Assembly (NCBI GenBank): GCA_027577415.1
Contig: JANBQS010000465.1
Span: 1 to 17,319 of the forward strand
Reading direction: 5' to 3'
From: Coemansia sp. RSA 922
Taxonomy: Eukaryota > Kickxellomycota > Kickxellomycetes > Kickxellales > Kickxellaceae
DNA length: 17,319 nt
Shown here in pieces: positions 1 through 8,771 of this stretch (position 1 is the stretch's first letter; each line of letters begins with the position of its first letter). The notes beneath the pieces are model-generated. The model did no database searches, was not told where the DNA came from, and saw only the letters and a program-made list of their open reading frames with translations. A program made the translations under genes and the position numbers.

Positions 1-1146
1 AAGTTTGCCAGTGCGTCGGACGACCAGCAGCTCAAGATCTGGGACTTTATTCGCGGGCAAGAGATGGTGCTCAGCGGACACACGTGGGAAGTGCGGACAG
101 TCGACTGGCACCCGCACCTGGGGATGATAGCGTCAGGCGGCAAAGACAACGTGCTAAAGACGTGGGATCCGCGGTCGGGCAAGTGCCTGGCCAGCCTGCG
201 TCGGCACAACAACTCGATCACGGAGCTGCAGTGGAACCGCAATGGCAACTGGCTGCTCAGCGGCGGCAGCGACCACAACGTCAAGCTCTTTGACATTCGC
301 AAGTTCAAGGAAGAAATCCACTCATACGCGACCAAGCGCGAAGTGCACTCGGTGTCGTGGCACCCCGTGCACGAGACGCTGTTTGCTTCGGGTGCCAGCC
401 AGTGCGACAACAAGAGATCGGCGACTGATGGCAGCATCCAGTTCTGGATGACCGATGACCTCGCCATGAAGGGCGAGGTTGAGGGCGCGCATACGTCGCA
501 GATTTGGTCCTTGGCCTGGCACCCCATGGGCCACGTGCTGGCGTCTGGCAGCAACGACCATACGACAAAGTTCTGGTGCCGCCCGAGGCCCGCCGAGCTC
601 CTGCCGACAGAGCTGGGAGGCAAGGACATTGACGAGCGGATTTTCGGCGAGCCGCCTAATCGCAAGGCTGCGTCGAGGCTGGCGGGCTTTGCCAAGGTGC
701 CTGATGGCGAGGAGTCGCTAGGCGCAGATGCAACTGTACCTGGCGGGTTGCCTGGCTTGCAGTCGGGAGATATCAGCAAGATGCTGGCCAAAATCAAAAT
801 GGACGGTGTACCTGGTCTCCCTGGCCTGGGCGACAATAGCCAGCCTATGGCGGGACTGCCTGGCATGGCTAAGCTGCCTGGGCTTTCTGGCGGCTCCCAG
901 CAGCACCACCCGTTGCCACCACCACCGCCTATGCCTCCACATATGATGTATGGACCTGGTCCAAATCGCCCTTTCAATGGTGTTCCCCCGCCGCCACCGC
1001 CGCACCTTCAACATGGATACCCGAATGGACCTGTGCGGAACATGGACAGCCGTAATCGCCCATCGACACGGTTCAGTCCACTCCAACGTGGCGGTGGTCA
1101 TCATCCACCAGGTCGCCCACCTCCACCACCTAACCAGCGCCGCTAA
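1..1146 (+). CDS. pfs2: Pfs2/WDR33-like polyadenylation factor, WD40 repeats (5' end outside window)
   Basis: The reading frame is open from base 1 and its start lies upstream, leaving 381 residues in the window. Residues 1-16 are the end of a WD repeat (ending in KIWDF). Four further repeats follow, at about 26-57 (GH...DWHP...TWD), 69-100 (ending LFDIR), 112-150 (SWHP...QFW) and 163-193 (AWHP...KFW). The motif CRPRP just after the last blade and the overall repeat texture match the Pfs2/WDR33 family, the WD40 subunit of the nuclear cleavage and polyadenylation factor that helps recognise the poly(A) signal in pre-mRNA. The C-terminal half is low complexity, with PGLPGL runs at about 240-300 and then proline, histidine and arginine-rich sequence to the stop; WDR33 of animals also has a Pro/Gly-rich (collagen-like) tail. 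Family assignment is fairly sure; the exact orthology rests on recognition, not on a search. Confidence 0.85.
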   Translation, partial: KFASASDDQQLKIWDFIRGQEMVLSGHTWEVRTVDWHPHLGMIASGGKDNVLKTWDPRSGKCLASLRRHNNSITELQWNRNGNWLLSGGSDHNVKLFDIRKFKEEIHSYATKREVHSVSWHPVHETLFASGASQCDNKRSATDGSIQFWMTDDLAMKGEVEGAHTSQIWSLAWHPMGHVLASGSNDHTTKFWCRPRPAELLPTELGGKDIDERIFGEPPNRKAASRLAGFAKVPDGEESLGADATVPGGLPGLQSGDISKMLAKIKMDGVPGLPGLGDNSQPMAGLPGMAKLPGLSGGSQQHHPLPPPPPMPPHMMYGPGPNRPFNGVPPPPPPHLQHGYPNGPVRNMDSRNRPSTRFSPLQRGGGHHPPGRPPPPPNQRR

Positions 1147-1792
1147 CATATACATTGGAACGTCCTAATGGGCGGTTTTATTTTTGACCAGAAAATGTAC
1201 CATTCAAACAGCTGCAGCACCAGATATTAAAGTTTATTATCCATGCTACGAATGCTGGATTGGTCTAATAATATTTTCTTTCACAATTGTTGGTGACATA
1301 TGACTACATGTGAATCTACACTTTTCTGATAATTGAAATATACTCTTACAGTTATAAATGGACCTCGCCATAGCCAACTAGACAAAAAGACAATTATCCT
1401 CTCCGAAGGACTCACAAACTTGCAAAGCGTCCCCATGGCCTTTGCTTTGGACACGTTCTTTGCTCTTCTTTTCTTTCCCATGTTTTTTTAAAAGAATTCC
1501 TTTTGCGTGGCTTCCTCCAAAAACGTTGTGGTCTCATGGATGGATTTTGTTGGAATCCCTTCTTGCATCCACTTGGATTCCGCTTAGTGCACTTTATTTT
1601 GATCGCTGCAATAGCTGACTGCACACGTGCTACACCTATGTCTACTGTGTTTAGCTTGCTAATAAGCACAGCTTTTGTTGCTCTTAGTTCAAAGGCAGTC
1701 AAGCATACACATTTTTCTGAATAGTGTTTCTGAATATTATTCTGAGGAATTCTAGAGAAATACAACGTCTTTGGTAGACAGGAATCTCACTC
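1147..1792 (+). other. AT-rich intergenic region between the WD40 gene and the first small gene
   Basis: I see no credible gene here. The first 250 bases or so are the 3' flank of the WD40 gene. From about 1440 the sequence is related to the region at 3010-3400: TTTGGACACG occurs at 1446-1455 and again at 3014-3023, each followed by TTTGCTCT and a T-rich run ending in TTTCCC. TTTTTTTAAAAGAATTCC lies at 1483-1500. The open frame on the opposite strand at 1412-1765 is probably chance because it overlaps this duplicated upstream block. Confidence 0.6.
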
Positions 1793-1830
1793 TCGGCAAG
1801 CTTTGTTGGAGTAGCTGAAGAGATATAAAA
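1793..1830 (+). promoter_or_regulatory. Core promoter of small gene 1: TCGGCAAG element plus TATA box
   Basis: TCGGCAAG lies at 1793-1800 and TATAAAA at 1824-1830, 31 bases from start to start. The same two elements with exactly the same spacing precede small gene 2 (3368 and 3399). A C/T-rich leader follows the TATA box, and the ATG is 129 bases after the TATA start (127 in small gene 2). Confidence 0.7.
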
Positions 1831-1952
1831 TGTGTCCATTCCCACCCACTCAAGCATATCCCTTTTCTTTCTTTTCTTATTGTTACACACCTTATTCTAA
1901 TAATATTTATCACCATTTTGAATATTACTTCATAACCTTTCTAAATAGCAAG

Positions 1953-2348
1953 ATGCCTAAATTCACGGAGGCGAATGTAGAATTTACAAGCAGAACACTT
2001 TTGCAAAGTATTTTATCAGTCTGGACACACTACCATTTTGTAGTGGCTATATATGGGGAAAAGGAATCTCGAGCAGGTGATATGCTCAAGTGGGCTTAGA
2101 AAATTGACAAACCTTATGTCGCTATTGTGTGGGTGCACCATACGGACAAAACCAAGGCATTTGTCAAAGACCAGCTAAATGGGAAATATGAGATGATCAG
2201 GTTTTGCACTGTAGATGATGACCACTCCAGCTATGCGCAGTACAACGACGAAATAGTAGCATTCTATGAGAAAATATCAGAAAATAATGTTGAAAAGGGT
2301 CTTCTGCGAGGACATGATGTGTATATAAGATTTAGCAAAACTGCCTAA
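1953..2348 (+). pseudogene. Small gene 1: 131-codon ORF interrupted by an in-frame TAG
   Basis: Reading from the ATG at 1953 gives 48 codons, a TAG at 2097-2099, and then 82 further open codons in the same frame to a TAA at 2346. An upstream ATG at 1830 overlaps the TATA box and is unlikely to be transcribed. The total of 131 codons counting the TAG equals the 131 residues of small gene 2. Local pattern also agrees: a strand near HFVVAIYG here matches GAAVFG there, and KPYVAIVWV then a helix then IRFCTVDDD here matches KAHCFIV then a helix then CAFFFRPNN there. No signal peptide or membrane segment is visible. It could be a nonsense-mutated pseudogene, a readthrough gene, or a spliced gene: a GTAGTG...TTAG stretch at 2040-2099 (60 nt, phase 0) would remove exactly the stop. 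I favour the nonsense reading because the removed part aligns with coding sequence of gene 2. Function is unknown; the strand/helix order is thioredoxin-like without CxxC. Confidence 0.6.
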
Positions 2349-3088
2349 TGTCAGATGGGACGACAGACTGGCCACACGAGTCGGCTCCAATTCTGTAGCC
2401 TCTATGCAGCAGTGTTCGCTGTCAAGAGAATATTTTATTGGTCAGTTTATAAACTTACATCCATACGTTGCTGTGCTTTTAGAAATATATTGTACACACC
2501 AGATTATATCTTGCTATTGTGCAGTTACACCATTATTGCATCTTCCAGCTATCTACACAAGATGGAAACAAATGATTCCCTAGTAAACCAGAGCACAAAA
2601 GAGGCCATACACAGTAGTTCAAGTCGTGTTTGCATGTAACCAACATGGGTGACAATGTTGCTGTGGATTTAACCTCCGTAAATTCTGCACCTGGCATACT
2701 GTAGACCAGGACTAGATAGAGAATTGTGCATTACATGTACTTTTCTGGCGGTTTGTGACCAGTTCTCCCCGAGGCTAACCACCATCAATCTAGTCGTCAA
2801 TCTTTGCGTAGTAGCCAAGTTTGCAACAAAAAAATAAGAATAGCATTTACTCAAATACAAATGTGGATGGAGACAGGACGTTGGCATTCACTCTTTCTTG
2901 GCCAAAAGTGGAGGATTCTCTGTTGAAAACGTGGGCAGCGGCCATGGCTTTTTTCAAAGGGGCCCAGCTTTGCTCAAAGAAAAATTACTTACAAAGCACC
3001 AATGTGATCTTTGTTTGGACACGTTTTTTTGCTCTTTTCTTTCCCGTATTTTCAAAGAGTTCTTTTTGAGCAATTGCCACTATAAGAA
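2349..3088 (+). other. Intergenic region upstream of small gene 2
   Basis: I find no supported gene. The part from about 3010 is related to 1440-1500 (see the shared TTTGGACACG block). A 189-codon open frame covers 2898-3467 but begins with TTG, has no ATG until late, and runs through the repeats and the TATA box of small gene 2, so I treat it as chance. Confidence 0.5.
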
Positions 3089-3312
3089 TGACGTAGCCTC
3101 AAAAGCCCAACAAAAGATGTGCAATTTATTTTACAGTCTTCAAGTAGCAGGCTTTCGCTGCCTTTTGTTTAAAGGCAGAATTGTACGTCATTGGATGTGC
3201 AATTTTTCAAAGCTTCAAAGCCTCAGTGGTATTGCTTTTCTTTGTTCAAAGGTTCAAGGATACGTCATTAGAAGTGCAATTTTTAAAAAGGTTCAAAACT
3301 GCGTGTTTGCCA
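3089..3312 (+). repeat. Three degenerate tandem copies of a ~78-bp unit with CRE-like sites
   Basis: A core GAnGTGCAATTT recurs at 3116-3127, 3194-3205 and 3271-3282, 78 and 77 bases apart. Copies two and three each begin with TACGTCATT (3184 and 3261) and are preceded by TTGTTYAAAGG. The first copy is preceded by the inverted form TGACGTA at 3089-3095. TGACGTA/TACGTCA resembles ATF/CREB-type bZIP half sites. The array lies about 90-300 bases upstream of the TATA box of small gene 2, so it may be an upstream activating region. A single weaker relative (TTAGTTCAAAGGCAG) lies at about 1684-1698, upstream of small gene 1. Confidence 0.65.
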
Positions 3313-3367
3313 ATTTTTGTTGGGGAGAGAAGAAGAATTTGGCATCCATTGTTGGAAAGTATTTCCT

Positions 3368-3405
3368 TCGGCAAGCTGTGTTGCAGCAGCCAGAGACCTA
3401 TAAAA
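3368..3405 (+). promoter_or_regulatory. Core promoter of small gene 2: TCGGCAAG element plus TATA box
   Basis: TCGGCAAG at 3368-3375 and TATAAAA at 3399-3405 repeat the order and the 31-base spacing of the small gene 1 promoter. The bases between (GCTGTGTTGCAGCAGCC here, GCTTTGTTGGAGTAGCT there, roughly) are also alike, and a C-rich CCCACTTCAA/CCCACTCAAG patch follows the TATA box in both. This is good evidence for duplicated promoters. Confidence 0.75.
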
Positions 3406-3525
3406 AGCGACCCTTCCTGCCCACTTCAACAGATTTTTCTCCATATTCTCACACCATTCTCCATTAGCTTTTTTAGAACTTGGATACCATTCACTAGCCG
3501 GATTAACAGAAAACTCAATATCATA

Positions 3526-3921
3526 ATGACTGATCTACAAATTAACACGGTAGAGGATTTATATGAGACCATTAACAATAATTGTGCTTTATATGGTGCT
3601 GCAGTTTTTGGAAATAATCCTGTTATGAATTCTACTGTCAAAAGTGCTGTAGGTGAGTGTGAAATATTTGGAGGAAAAGCACATTGTTTCATAGTCCCTA
3701 ATGATACAGAGTTAGCCAAGCAAACTCTTGGCGATCATGCAACAAAGTGTGCGTTTTTCTTTCGCCCTAATAACCTAATTACAAAAGAGATAAATATGAC
3801 CCTACTGTTGAAACTCGCAGAAGACTGTATCACGAAACTAAACGCGACTAAGCAATCTGGTTTCAAAGTTGTGAAGGTTGAAGAAATGAACCTTGTTTGG
3901 ATTACCCAAGAGGCTCAATAG
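3526..3921 (+). CDS. Small gene 2: 131-residue protein, possible thioredoxin-like fold without CxxC
   Basis: The ATG at 3526 is the first one after the TATA box (3399) and the leader, and gives 131 residues; open sequence upstream of it runs through the promoter and has no earlier ATG. There is no signal peptide or membrane segment, so a soluble intracellular protein is likely. The predicted order is helix (VEDLYETINN), strand (GAAVFG), helix, strand (AHCFIV), helix (TELAKQTL), strand (CAFFF), helix (LLLKLAEDCITKL), then two strands (FKVVKV, LVWIT). This resembles a thioredoxin fold, but there is no CxxC and no cis-proline before the central strand, so oxidoreductase activity would not be expected. 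I recognise no named family. The codon use and AT-rich base content differ from the adjacent kinase gene. An AATAAA lies at 4017-4022. Fold assignment is inference. Confidence 0.7.
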   Translation: MTDLQINTVEDLYETINNNCALYGAAVFGNNPVMNSTVKSAVGECEIFGGKAHCFIVPNDTELAKQTLGDHATKCAFFFRPNNLITKEINMTLLLKLAEDCITKLNATKQSGFKVVKVEEMNLVWITQEAQ

Positions 3922-4016
3922 CATAGTGAGCCTTAAGCTATAGTATACACTGTTTAGTGCACATTCTATTAGTCATTTTATGGACTAGGATTTCATACAT
4001 TTCAGAACTTTTTAGA

Positions 4017-4022
4017 AATAAA
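4017..4022 (+). terminator. Candidate poly(A) signal of small gene 2
   Basis: AATAAA lies about 95 bases after the stop codon, in the short gap to the convergent kinase gene, with AT-rich sequence around it. Confidence 0.4.
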
Positions 4023-4101
4023 TCATATAAGCCATATAATAAATACCACTATTCTCAATGTCCCAAAAAAAAGGAATCAAAACTCCCATGATTCACTATC
4101 C

Positions 4102-7100
4102 TTATACCCAGGGTGCCCAGCCCATGTACATTTTAGAGAGCCGTTCCTTAGAAGCAGCAGTTTCCCAAGCGATTCTAAACTGCTCCCCAACAAGCACCGA
4201 CTGACTCCTCGTCCCACCAACACCCTGGTAATCGAGCCGCGCATCGACACGAGCCACAGCGCCTTGAGCAATACGCCAGCCATATGGAATTTCAGTCACT
4301 GCCTGGTCAGCCACCGAGCGCGGCCAAAAAGCTCTAGGCGGGCAGAGTCCCGTTCCACGCACAAAGTCCTCAGCAGAGACAACATGCGCCTGACTCCACA
4401 GCGTAGCAGCAGCCAATGGCATACAGCGAGGCATAAGTACCTCAGCAGAACCTCCATGCCAGCGATCAATGCTCCGATCCCGCAGCCACGATTCCTCCAT
4501 AGTAGTCCACTCTATAAACGGCCTAAACAGCGCCCGTCGAGAAATACCGGCAACCAATGTGTTTCTGTCCATACGCGCAAATAGCAATGTAGCAACAGCC
4601 GATCTCTCAAACACCCGGGACAATGCAAACGGTCCCCATCCATTTGGTGAGCCGCAGATATACTCCAGAATGGGAGACATGCGGAATGGTACTTGCTCGG
4701 GAACATTAGAGGACCCGCCGAAATCAAAACACACATTGAAATCGATATTGACCAGTCCATTGTCGCTTACCAGGATGTTACCCAGATGCCGGTCACCCAG
4801 CCCCAGAATATAACCAGCCACCGACGCCATTCCAATCGACTTGACCATATTCCGCAATCCCAGATACAAGGCCGACGGACTCGAAGCACTCCTCAGCATA
4901 TGTCGGTAGAGCAAGTCGACGGGCGCCTGGCTCAACAGCGAGTCATAAACCAATCTAGCTATTTCAGCAGGCCATTTAGAAAACGGCTCATTAGGTATGC
5001 CAGCGGCCTTGAGCACAGGCTGCGCATGACTCATGTACAACTGCTGAATACCTCCGGGTTTGGCCACCTGCGCAGTATGCTGAGCATAAATATGAGCCAA
5101 AGAAGGCGCACTCTCCACGACCTCAATAAGCCCGCCATAAGCACTAATAGGCACGACATTATAAACCGCCAACCTCGTCTCCTCAGAACCCTGAACAACA
5201 CGATTAAGCCTAACAAAAGTCTGCATAACGCATTCGTCGATCCTCAGATCCTCGTTGCCCTTCAGAATATACTTTCGGACAGCCACCGAGCCGTCTCTCG
5301 ACGACAAATTAAATGACAGCATTTTGGGACTATTTTTCGACCGAATAACGCGCAGATTCTCGCTCACCCGCTCAAAATACAGGGGCTCTGTCGGATCAGT
5401 AAGCACGGGGATAGGAACAGCCGCCGTAAACTCTGCGAAGCGGGGACTAAAGTAACAAACAGGAATCGTGCTCGCAGTCTCGATCGTTTTGAAAATAACC
5501 TTCCACACGTCCTCCACCAAACGCAGCAAATCGTCGTCAGTCGAGAAATGGTCATCGCGGTTCTCCAGCCAGACAAACATACGCATAAGTGCAGACTCGG
5601 CACCAGCAAACTCAAACTCGGCCTGCGACTGCGGCACCTTGCCATCCAACTCCTTGAGCATCTTGATAGCCGGCTTTAATGGCGCTGAAAACGCTGCCGC
5701 CGCTCGCTCAGTCGAGAACCTGCCCTGCTGGTAGGCGGTGACCGCCTTGTCGTGGGCAGATTTGGCCTTGACGCATATCCACCTCATCTGGTCCTGCGGT
5801 GGAGCGGCAATGCTGCTCGAAAAATCCAAAAACGCACACGTATCGGCCACCATCTGCGCATCAAACGCCTGCAGCAACTGCCTGGCACGACTCGCGCCCT
5901 TCGACGACGCCGGCAGCGATCTGCTAGCCACAACAGCGTGAAACACGACAAGGTCCGGCGCACTAGCCGCCAGCAGGCCGAGAACCGCCAGCGCACTAGC
6001 TGCACACCCTGGTGTGTCAGTTGGACCGTTGTAGCAGAACATGGCAAACAGCTGAGGAATATACGGCGCAAGCTGACGCACGGCATTCGTAGTTAGCGAG
6101 TCCGTCACCAAGTTTGGCGCTGACGACGGACAAGTGTTCATGTGCGAGATGAGCCGAGCCGCCGGGTCAAACGTACCGCTGGCAGTGAACCGGATCCGCC
6201 CACTGCCCTCCATCAGCAGATGCGTGTAGAGCGCGTCGGTTGCCTCGCAACTGGGCCCCTGCCACGGGCTGACATACAGCAAGGCCTCTCTCGCCTTTGT
6301 CACGTCGACTCCGCCGCCAAGCGCTGAGCTGGCAGCCTCCAAACCATCGCCAATAAACATTTCAATCGACGGCTCCATCAGCACAGGGCTAGTGTGCGTC
6401 GTGGGCAAACGCTGAGCAAAGCAAATCTCCATGCGGTCGTTGGCTGACACGCCAGCCTCTATCTTGCTTGCAAACAGCCGACTCGCAAGCACGTCTGCCT
6501 CAGTAATTACCAATGGCTCCATAAAGGCACCGGCGATCCTGTTCTTCACATACAGCTCCCAACGCTGGTGCAAGCACCCAGAGCCCTCGCTTTCCGCCGC
6601 AAGCAACAGAGAAACAGCGCGCCCATGGCTGATGGCTCCAGTCGCAGTGGCAAACTCCACCGCCTCGGAGACAACATCCGCTGCTGAGCTGAGGGGCCGC
6701 CTAACGACGCCGCCAAACGACGACCAGGGAGCAAGCATCGGCACCTGGCAGAGCGTGCGACACACCGTGCGGTTGAGCAAGTGGTCGGCCATGGCCAGCC
6801 CACCACGACTCTCCACATACACGGCAAGCGCGCGGTTCTCGGAGACCTGGCATACCCGCTCAAGCTCCACAAGCGCCTGAGACTGCCTCTCGTCCACACT
6901 CTCGTCAAACGTATCCAGCACCGCTCCACTGGCACCCACATCGCACAGCTGGATCCCGTAGAGCGCGTCCCGTACGTCAGCCACCTCGTCAGCACGCAGC
7001 CGCAGTAGCAGCGCCACAGCATCGCCAGCCTCGTTCCCCAGCATGCCATTGACCAAATGCCATGGCACAGCGTCCAAAAGCCGCTGCAAAGGCTCGTCGT

Positions 7101-8544
7101 CACTACTGGGGATCCGATGATTGCGCAGCACAGTTTGGAGAACAAACACGGCAAATGCAAGATTACTGCTAGCCACCGCCGCCTTCAAAAGCAGTAGCCG
7201 GTGATCCGCGTCCAGCAGTAAACTGCCGTCAAGCGCGCACAAATGCCACACCAGCACAAGAACCCAGTACAGCCCGCCAGCCGCCAGGCCAGGCGAGGCC
7301 GCCTCATATCGGGCCATGCAGCTTCTGATAGCGTCGATCAGATGCAATGACAGTACTTGGCGCTCGGGCACAGCCAGCTTACATATCGTGCTAGCCGCCG
7401 CTCCAACCACCCAGTCAACAACGTCAAAGATAGTCGTTGGCGCCCTATGTCGGTGTCCCAGAGCCACAGACACAGCCAGTATGACGCTGAGCGCTGCTTT
7501 GCTCAGCCCAATGTCAGCAACCAAGTTCTCGTCGGTACACGCAGAGTCGCATACGACTTTGGCCACCAGCATCGCGTCGCTCATAGACAGGCCTTGCGCT
7601 TTACTGCCGGCGTCCAATTGTCTCGCATACACGTCGCGATGGAGTGCGTGCTTGAGCCCAGCAAATACATGCTGCTCAGGTCGCATCGCTGAGCTATCCA
7701 CGCAGCATGACACCTGGCTCCAAATCAAGCGCACACTATCGCTAAAGTCACTCTGTAGCGCATACACGTACTTTGCCAGACCCGCTGGCAAGAATCTGTC
7801 AGTGCCATACAGCGCGAGTACCAGCTGGCCCGCCTCCTCCTTCAGCACCCCATGCGATGATGCACATGTCCGTACCAGATCGCCGACCAGCCCATCGACA
7901 TTGCAGTCATGGCCAGCACTCAACGTGTATATCAGTGCCAGTACTGACACCTGCGCGTCAGGCTCAATCAGATCCACCACTGATACCGCCAGTTGTGCAA
8001 ACCGTAAGGCAAGCTTTCTCTCGTTGTCATCTAACTGGGAGCAACGAGCTATTAGAGCGCCGCCGAATTCCAACAGCGCCGTCCACAAGTGTCCACGATT
8101 CCCCGGCCCTTCCCGTGAATCAGTCAGAACTGTGGCAGTATCACATACACTAGAAAGCGTTGTGTGGCAATCGATATCGCCATTACGATAAGCAAGATCG
8201 AGCAAGTGCAGCAGCAAGTGGACGGATCCCTCTCGGTCAAGCACCAGCCCATCACTGTGACTATCGCAGGGTGTAGCCATGGCAGGTAGCTCTGTTGCCC
8301 ACATCTCTGCCATACCTCGAATAGCCATTCGATTCTTCTCAGCAGGTCGTAACAATCGAGAAGCTGCCGTCATTGCGTCGCCTAAAACCTTGGACTGTCG
8401 TGAGCTGGGCTTGGAGCGGCATGTTTGTCGCCATATAGGAACTGTGTGCCCGAATAATTGTGTCGTGCGTGATTCCACTGCTACATCGTCACTGAGCCAA
8501 GCTAATTGTAAATTGTGTATACAATGTTCGTCACAGTCGTTCAT
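4102..8544 (-). CDS. smg1: SMG1-like PI3K-related protein kinase (nonsense-mediated decay)
   Basis: An uninterrupted 1480-residue ORF. The C-terminal third is a PIKK catalytic domain: the ATP-lysine region ILKGNEDLRIDE (K1095), the catalytic loop GLGDRHLGN (1248-1256, D1251, N1256), and NIDFNVCF with the metal-binding D1268 in place of DFG. VPEQVPFRM after it and the C-terminal GWAPWV are typical of SMG1 (the human protein ends in a very similar GW-x-WV), which separates it from ATM, ATR, TOR and DNA-PK. The last ~33 residues form the FATC domain. Residues 1 to about 1000 are helical and probably the HEAT/FAT solenoid, but I cannot delimit them. SMG1 phosphorylates UPF1 in nonsense-mediated mRNA decay. 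At 1480 residues it is much shorter than animal SMG1 (over 3600): the N-terminal solenoid and the linker between kinase and FATC (about 100 residues) are both reduced. The ATG at 8544 is the first in frame after an AT-rich leader. No introns are needed. Confidence 0.85.
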   Translation of the reverse strand: MNDCDEHCIHNLQLAWLSDDVAVESRTTQLFGHTVPIWRQTCRSKPSSRQSKVLGDAMTAASRLLRPAEKNRMAIRGMAEMWATELPAMATPCDSHSDGLVLDREGSVHLLLHLLDLAYRNGDIDCHTTLSSVCDTATVLTDSREGPGNRGHLWTALLEFGGALIARCSQLDDNERKLALRFAQLAVSVVDLIEPDAQVSVLALIYTLSAGHDCNVDGLVGDLVRTCASSHGVLKEEAGQLVLALYGTDRFLPAGLAKYVYALQSDFSDSVRLIWSQVSCCVDSSAMRPEQHVFAGLKHALHRDVYARQLDAGSKAQGLSMSDAMLVAKVVCDSACTDENLVADIGLSKAALSVILAVSVALGHRHRAPTTIFDVVDWVVGAAASTICKLAVPERQVLSLHLIDAIRSCMARYEAASPGLAAGGLYWVLVLVWHLCALDGSLLLDADHRLLLLKAAVASSNLAFAVFVLQTVLRNHRIPSSDDEPLQRLLDAVPWHLVNGMLGNEAGDAVALLLRLRADEVADVRDALYGIQLCDVGASGAVLDTFDESVDERQSQALVELERVCQVSENRALAVYVESRGGLAMADHLLNRTVCRTLCQVPMLAPWSSFGGVVRRPLSSAADVVSEAVEFATATGAISHGRAVSLLLAAESEGSGCLHQRWELYVKNRIAGAFMEPLVITEADVLASRLFASKIEAGVSANDRMEICFAQRLPTTHTSPVLMEPSIEMFIGDGLEAASSALGGGVDVTKAREALLYVSPWQGPSCEATDALYTHLLMEGSGRIRFTASGTFDPAARLISHMNTCPSSAPNLVTDSLTTNAVRQLAPYIPQLFAMFCYNGPTDTPGCAASALAVLGLLAASAPDLVVFHAVVASRSLPASSKGASRARQLLQAFDAQMVADTCAFLDFSSSIAAPPQDQMRWICVKAKSAHDKAVTAYQQGRFSTERAAAAFSAPLKPAIKMLKELDGKVPQSQAEFEFAGAESALMRMFVWLENRDDHFSTDDDLLRLVEDVWKVIFKTIETASTIPVCYFSPRFAEFTAAVPIPVLTDPTEPLYFERVSENLRVIRSKNSPKMLSFNLSSRDGSVAVRKYILKGNEDLRIDECVMQTFVRLNRVVQGSEETRLAVYNVVPISAYGGLIEVVESAPSLAHIYAQHTAQVAKPGGIQQLYMSHAQPVLKAAGIPNEPFSKWPAEIARLVYDSLLSQAPVDLLYRHMLRSASSPSALYLGLRNMVKSIGMASVAGYILGLGDRHLGNILVSDNGLVNIDFNVCFDFGGSSNVPEQVPFRMSPILEYICGSPNGWGPFALSRVFERSAVATLLFARMDRNTLVAGISRRALFRPFIEWTTMEESWLRDRSIDRWHGGSAEVLMPRCMPLAAATLWSQAHVVSAEDFVRGTGLCPPRAFWPRSVADQAVTEIPYGWRIAQGAVARVDARLDYQGVGGTRSQSVLVGEQFRIAWETAASKERLSKMYMGWAPWV

Positions 8545-8771
8545 AGAAGAAAGTAATAAATAAAAAAGAATTGCAAAGTGAATGCAAGAAACAAAAAATA
8601 ACTAGCAAATCTAATAAATAAAAATGAAAGCGAATAGAAAAGTGTCGTCACAATACGATTGTGATTAATGTATTTGATCGGAGATCATATGTTTTTATAT
8701 AACCGCAAGATATTTTTTGATAATAAAGAAATATGTAAATAATAAGTGGTCGACAATTACTAAAAACCCGC
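8545..8771 (-). other. Short AT-rich spacer: kinase promoter and upstream gene's 3' flank
   Basis: Both flanking genes run on the minus strand, so this 227-base AT-rich spacer must hold the kinase promoter and the poly(A) region of the repeat protein gene. No clear TATA box is seen for the kinase. A short inverted repeat TGATC-GGA-GATCA lies at 8675-8687. Confidence 0.4.

Noticed and set aside
1412..1765. 117-codon minus-strand open frame
   Set aside because: Lies in the duplicated upstream region of small gene 1, starts with no good context and has no recognisable pattern.
2008..2099. Alternative 92-nt intron (GTATTT...TTAG) in small gene 1
   Set aside because: It would shift the frame of the downstream half; only the 60-nt option at 2040-2099 keeps frame.
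2898..3467. 189-codon plus-strand open frame before small gene 2
   Set aside because: Begins with TTG, runs through the degenerate tandem repeats and the TATA box, and shows no domain.
7316..8191. 291-codon plus-strand open frame opposite the kinase gene
   Set aside because: Shadow of the GC-rich SMG1-like coding frame; composition is that of antisense codons.
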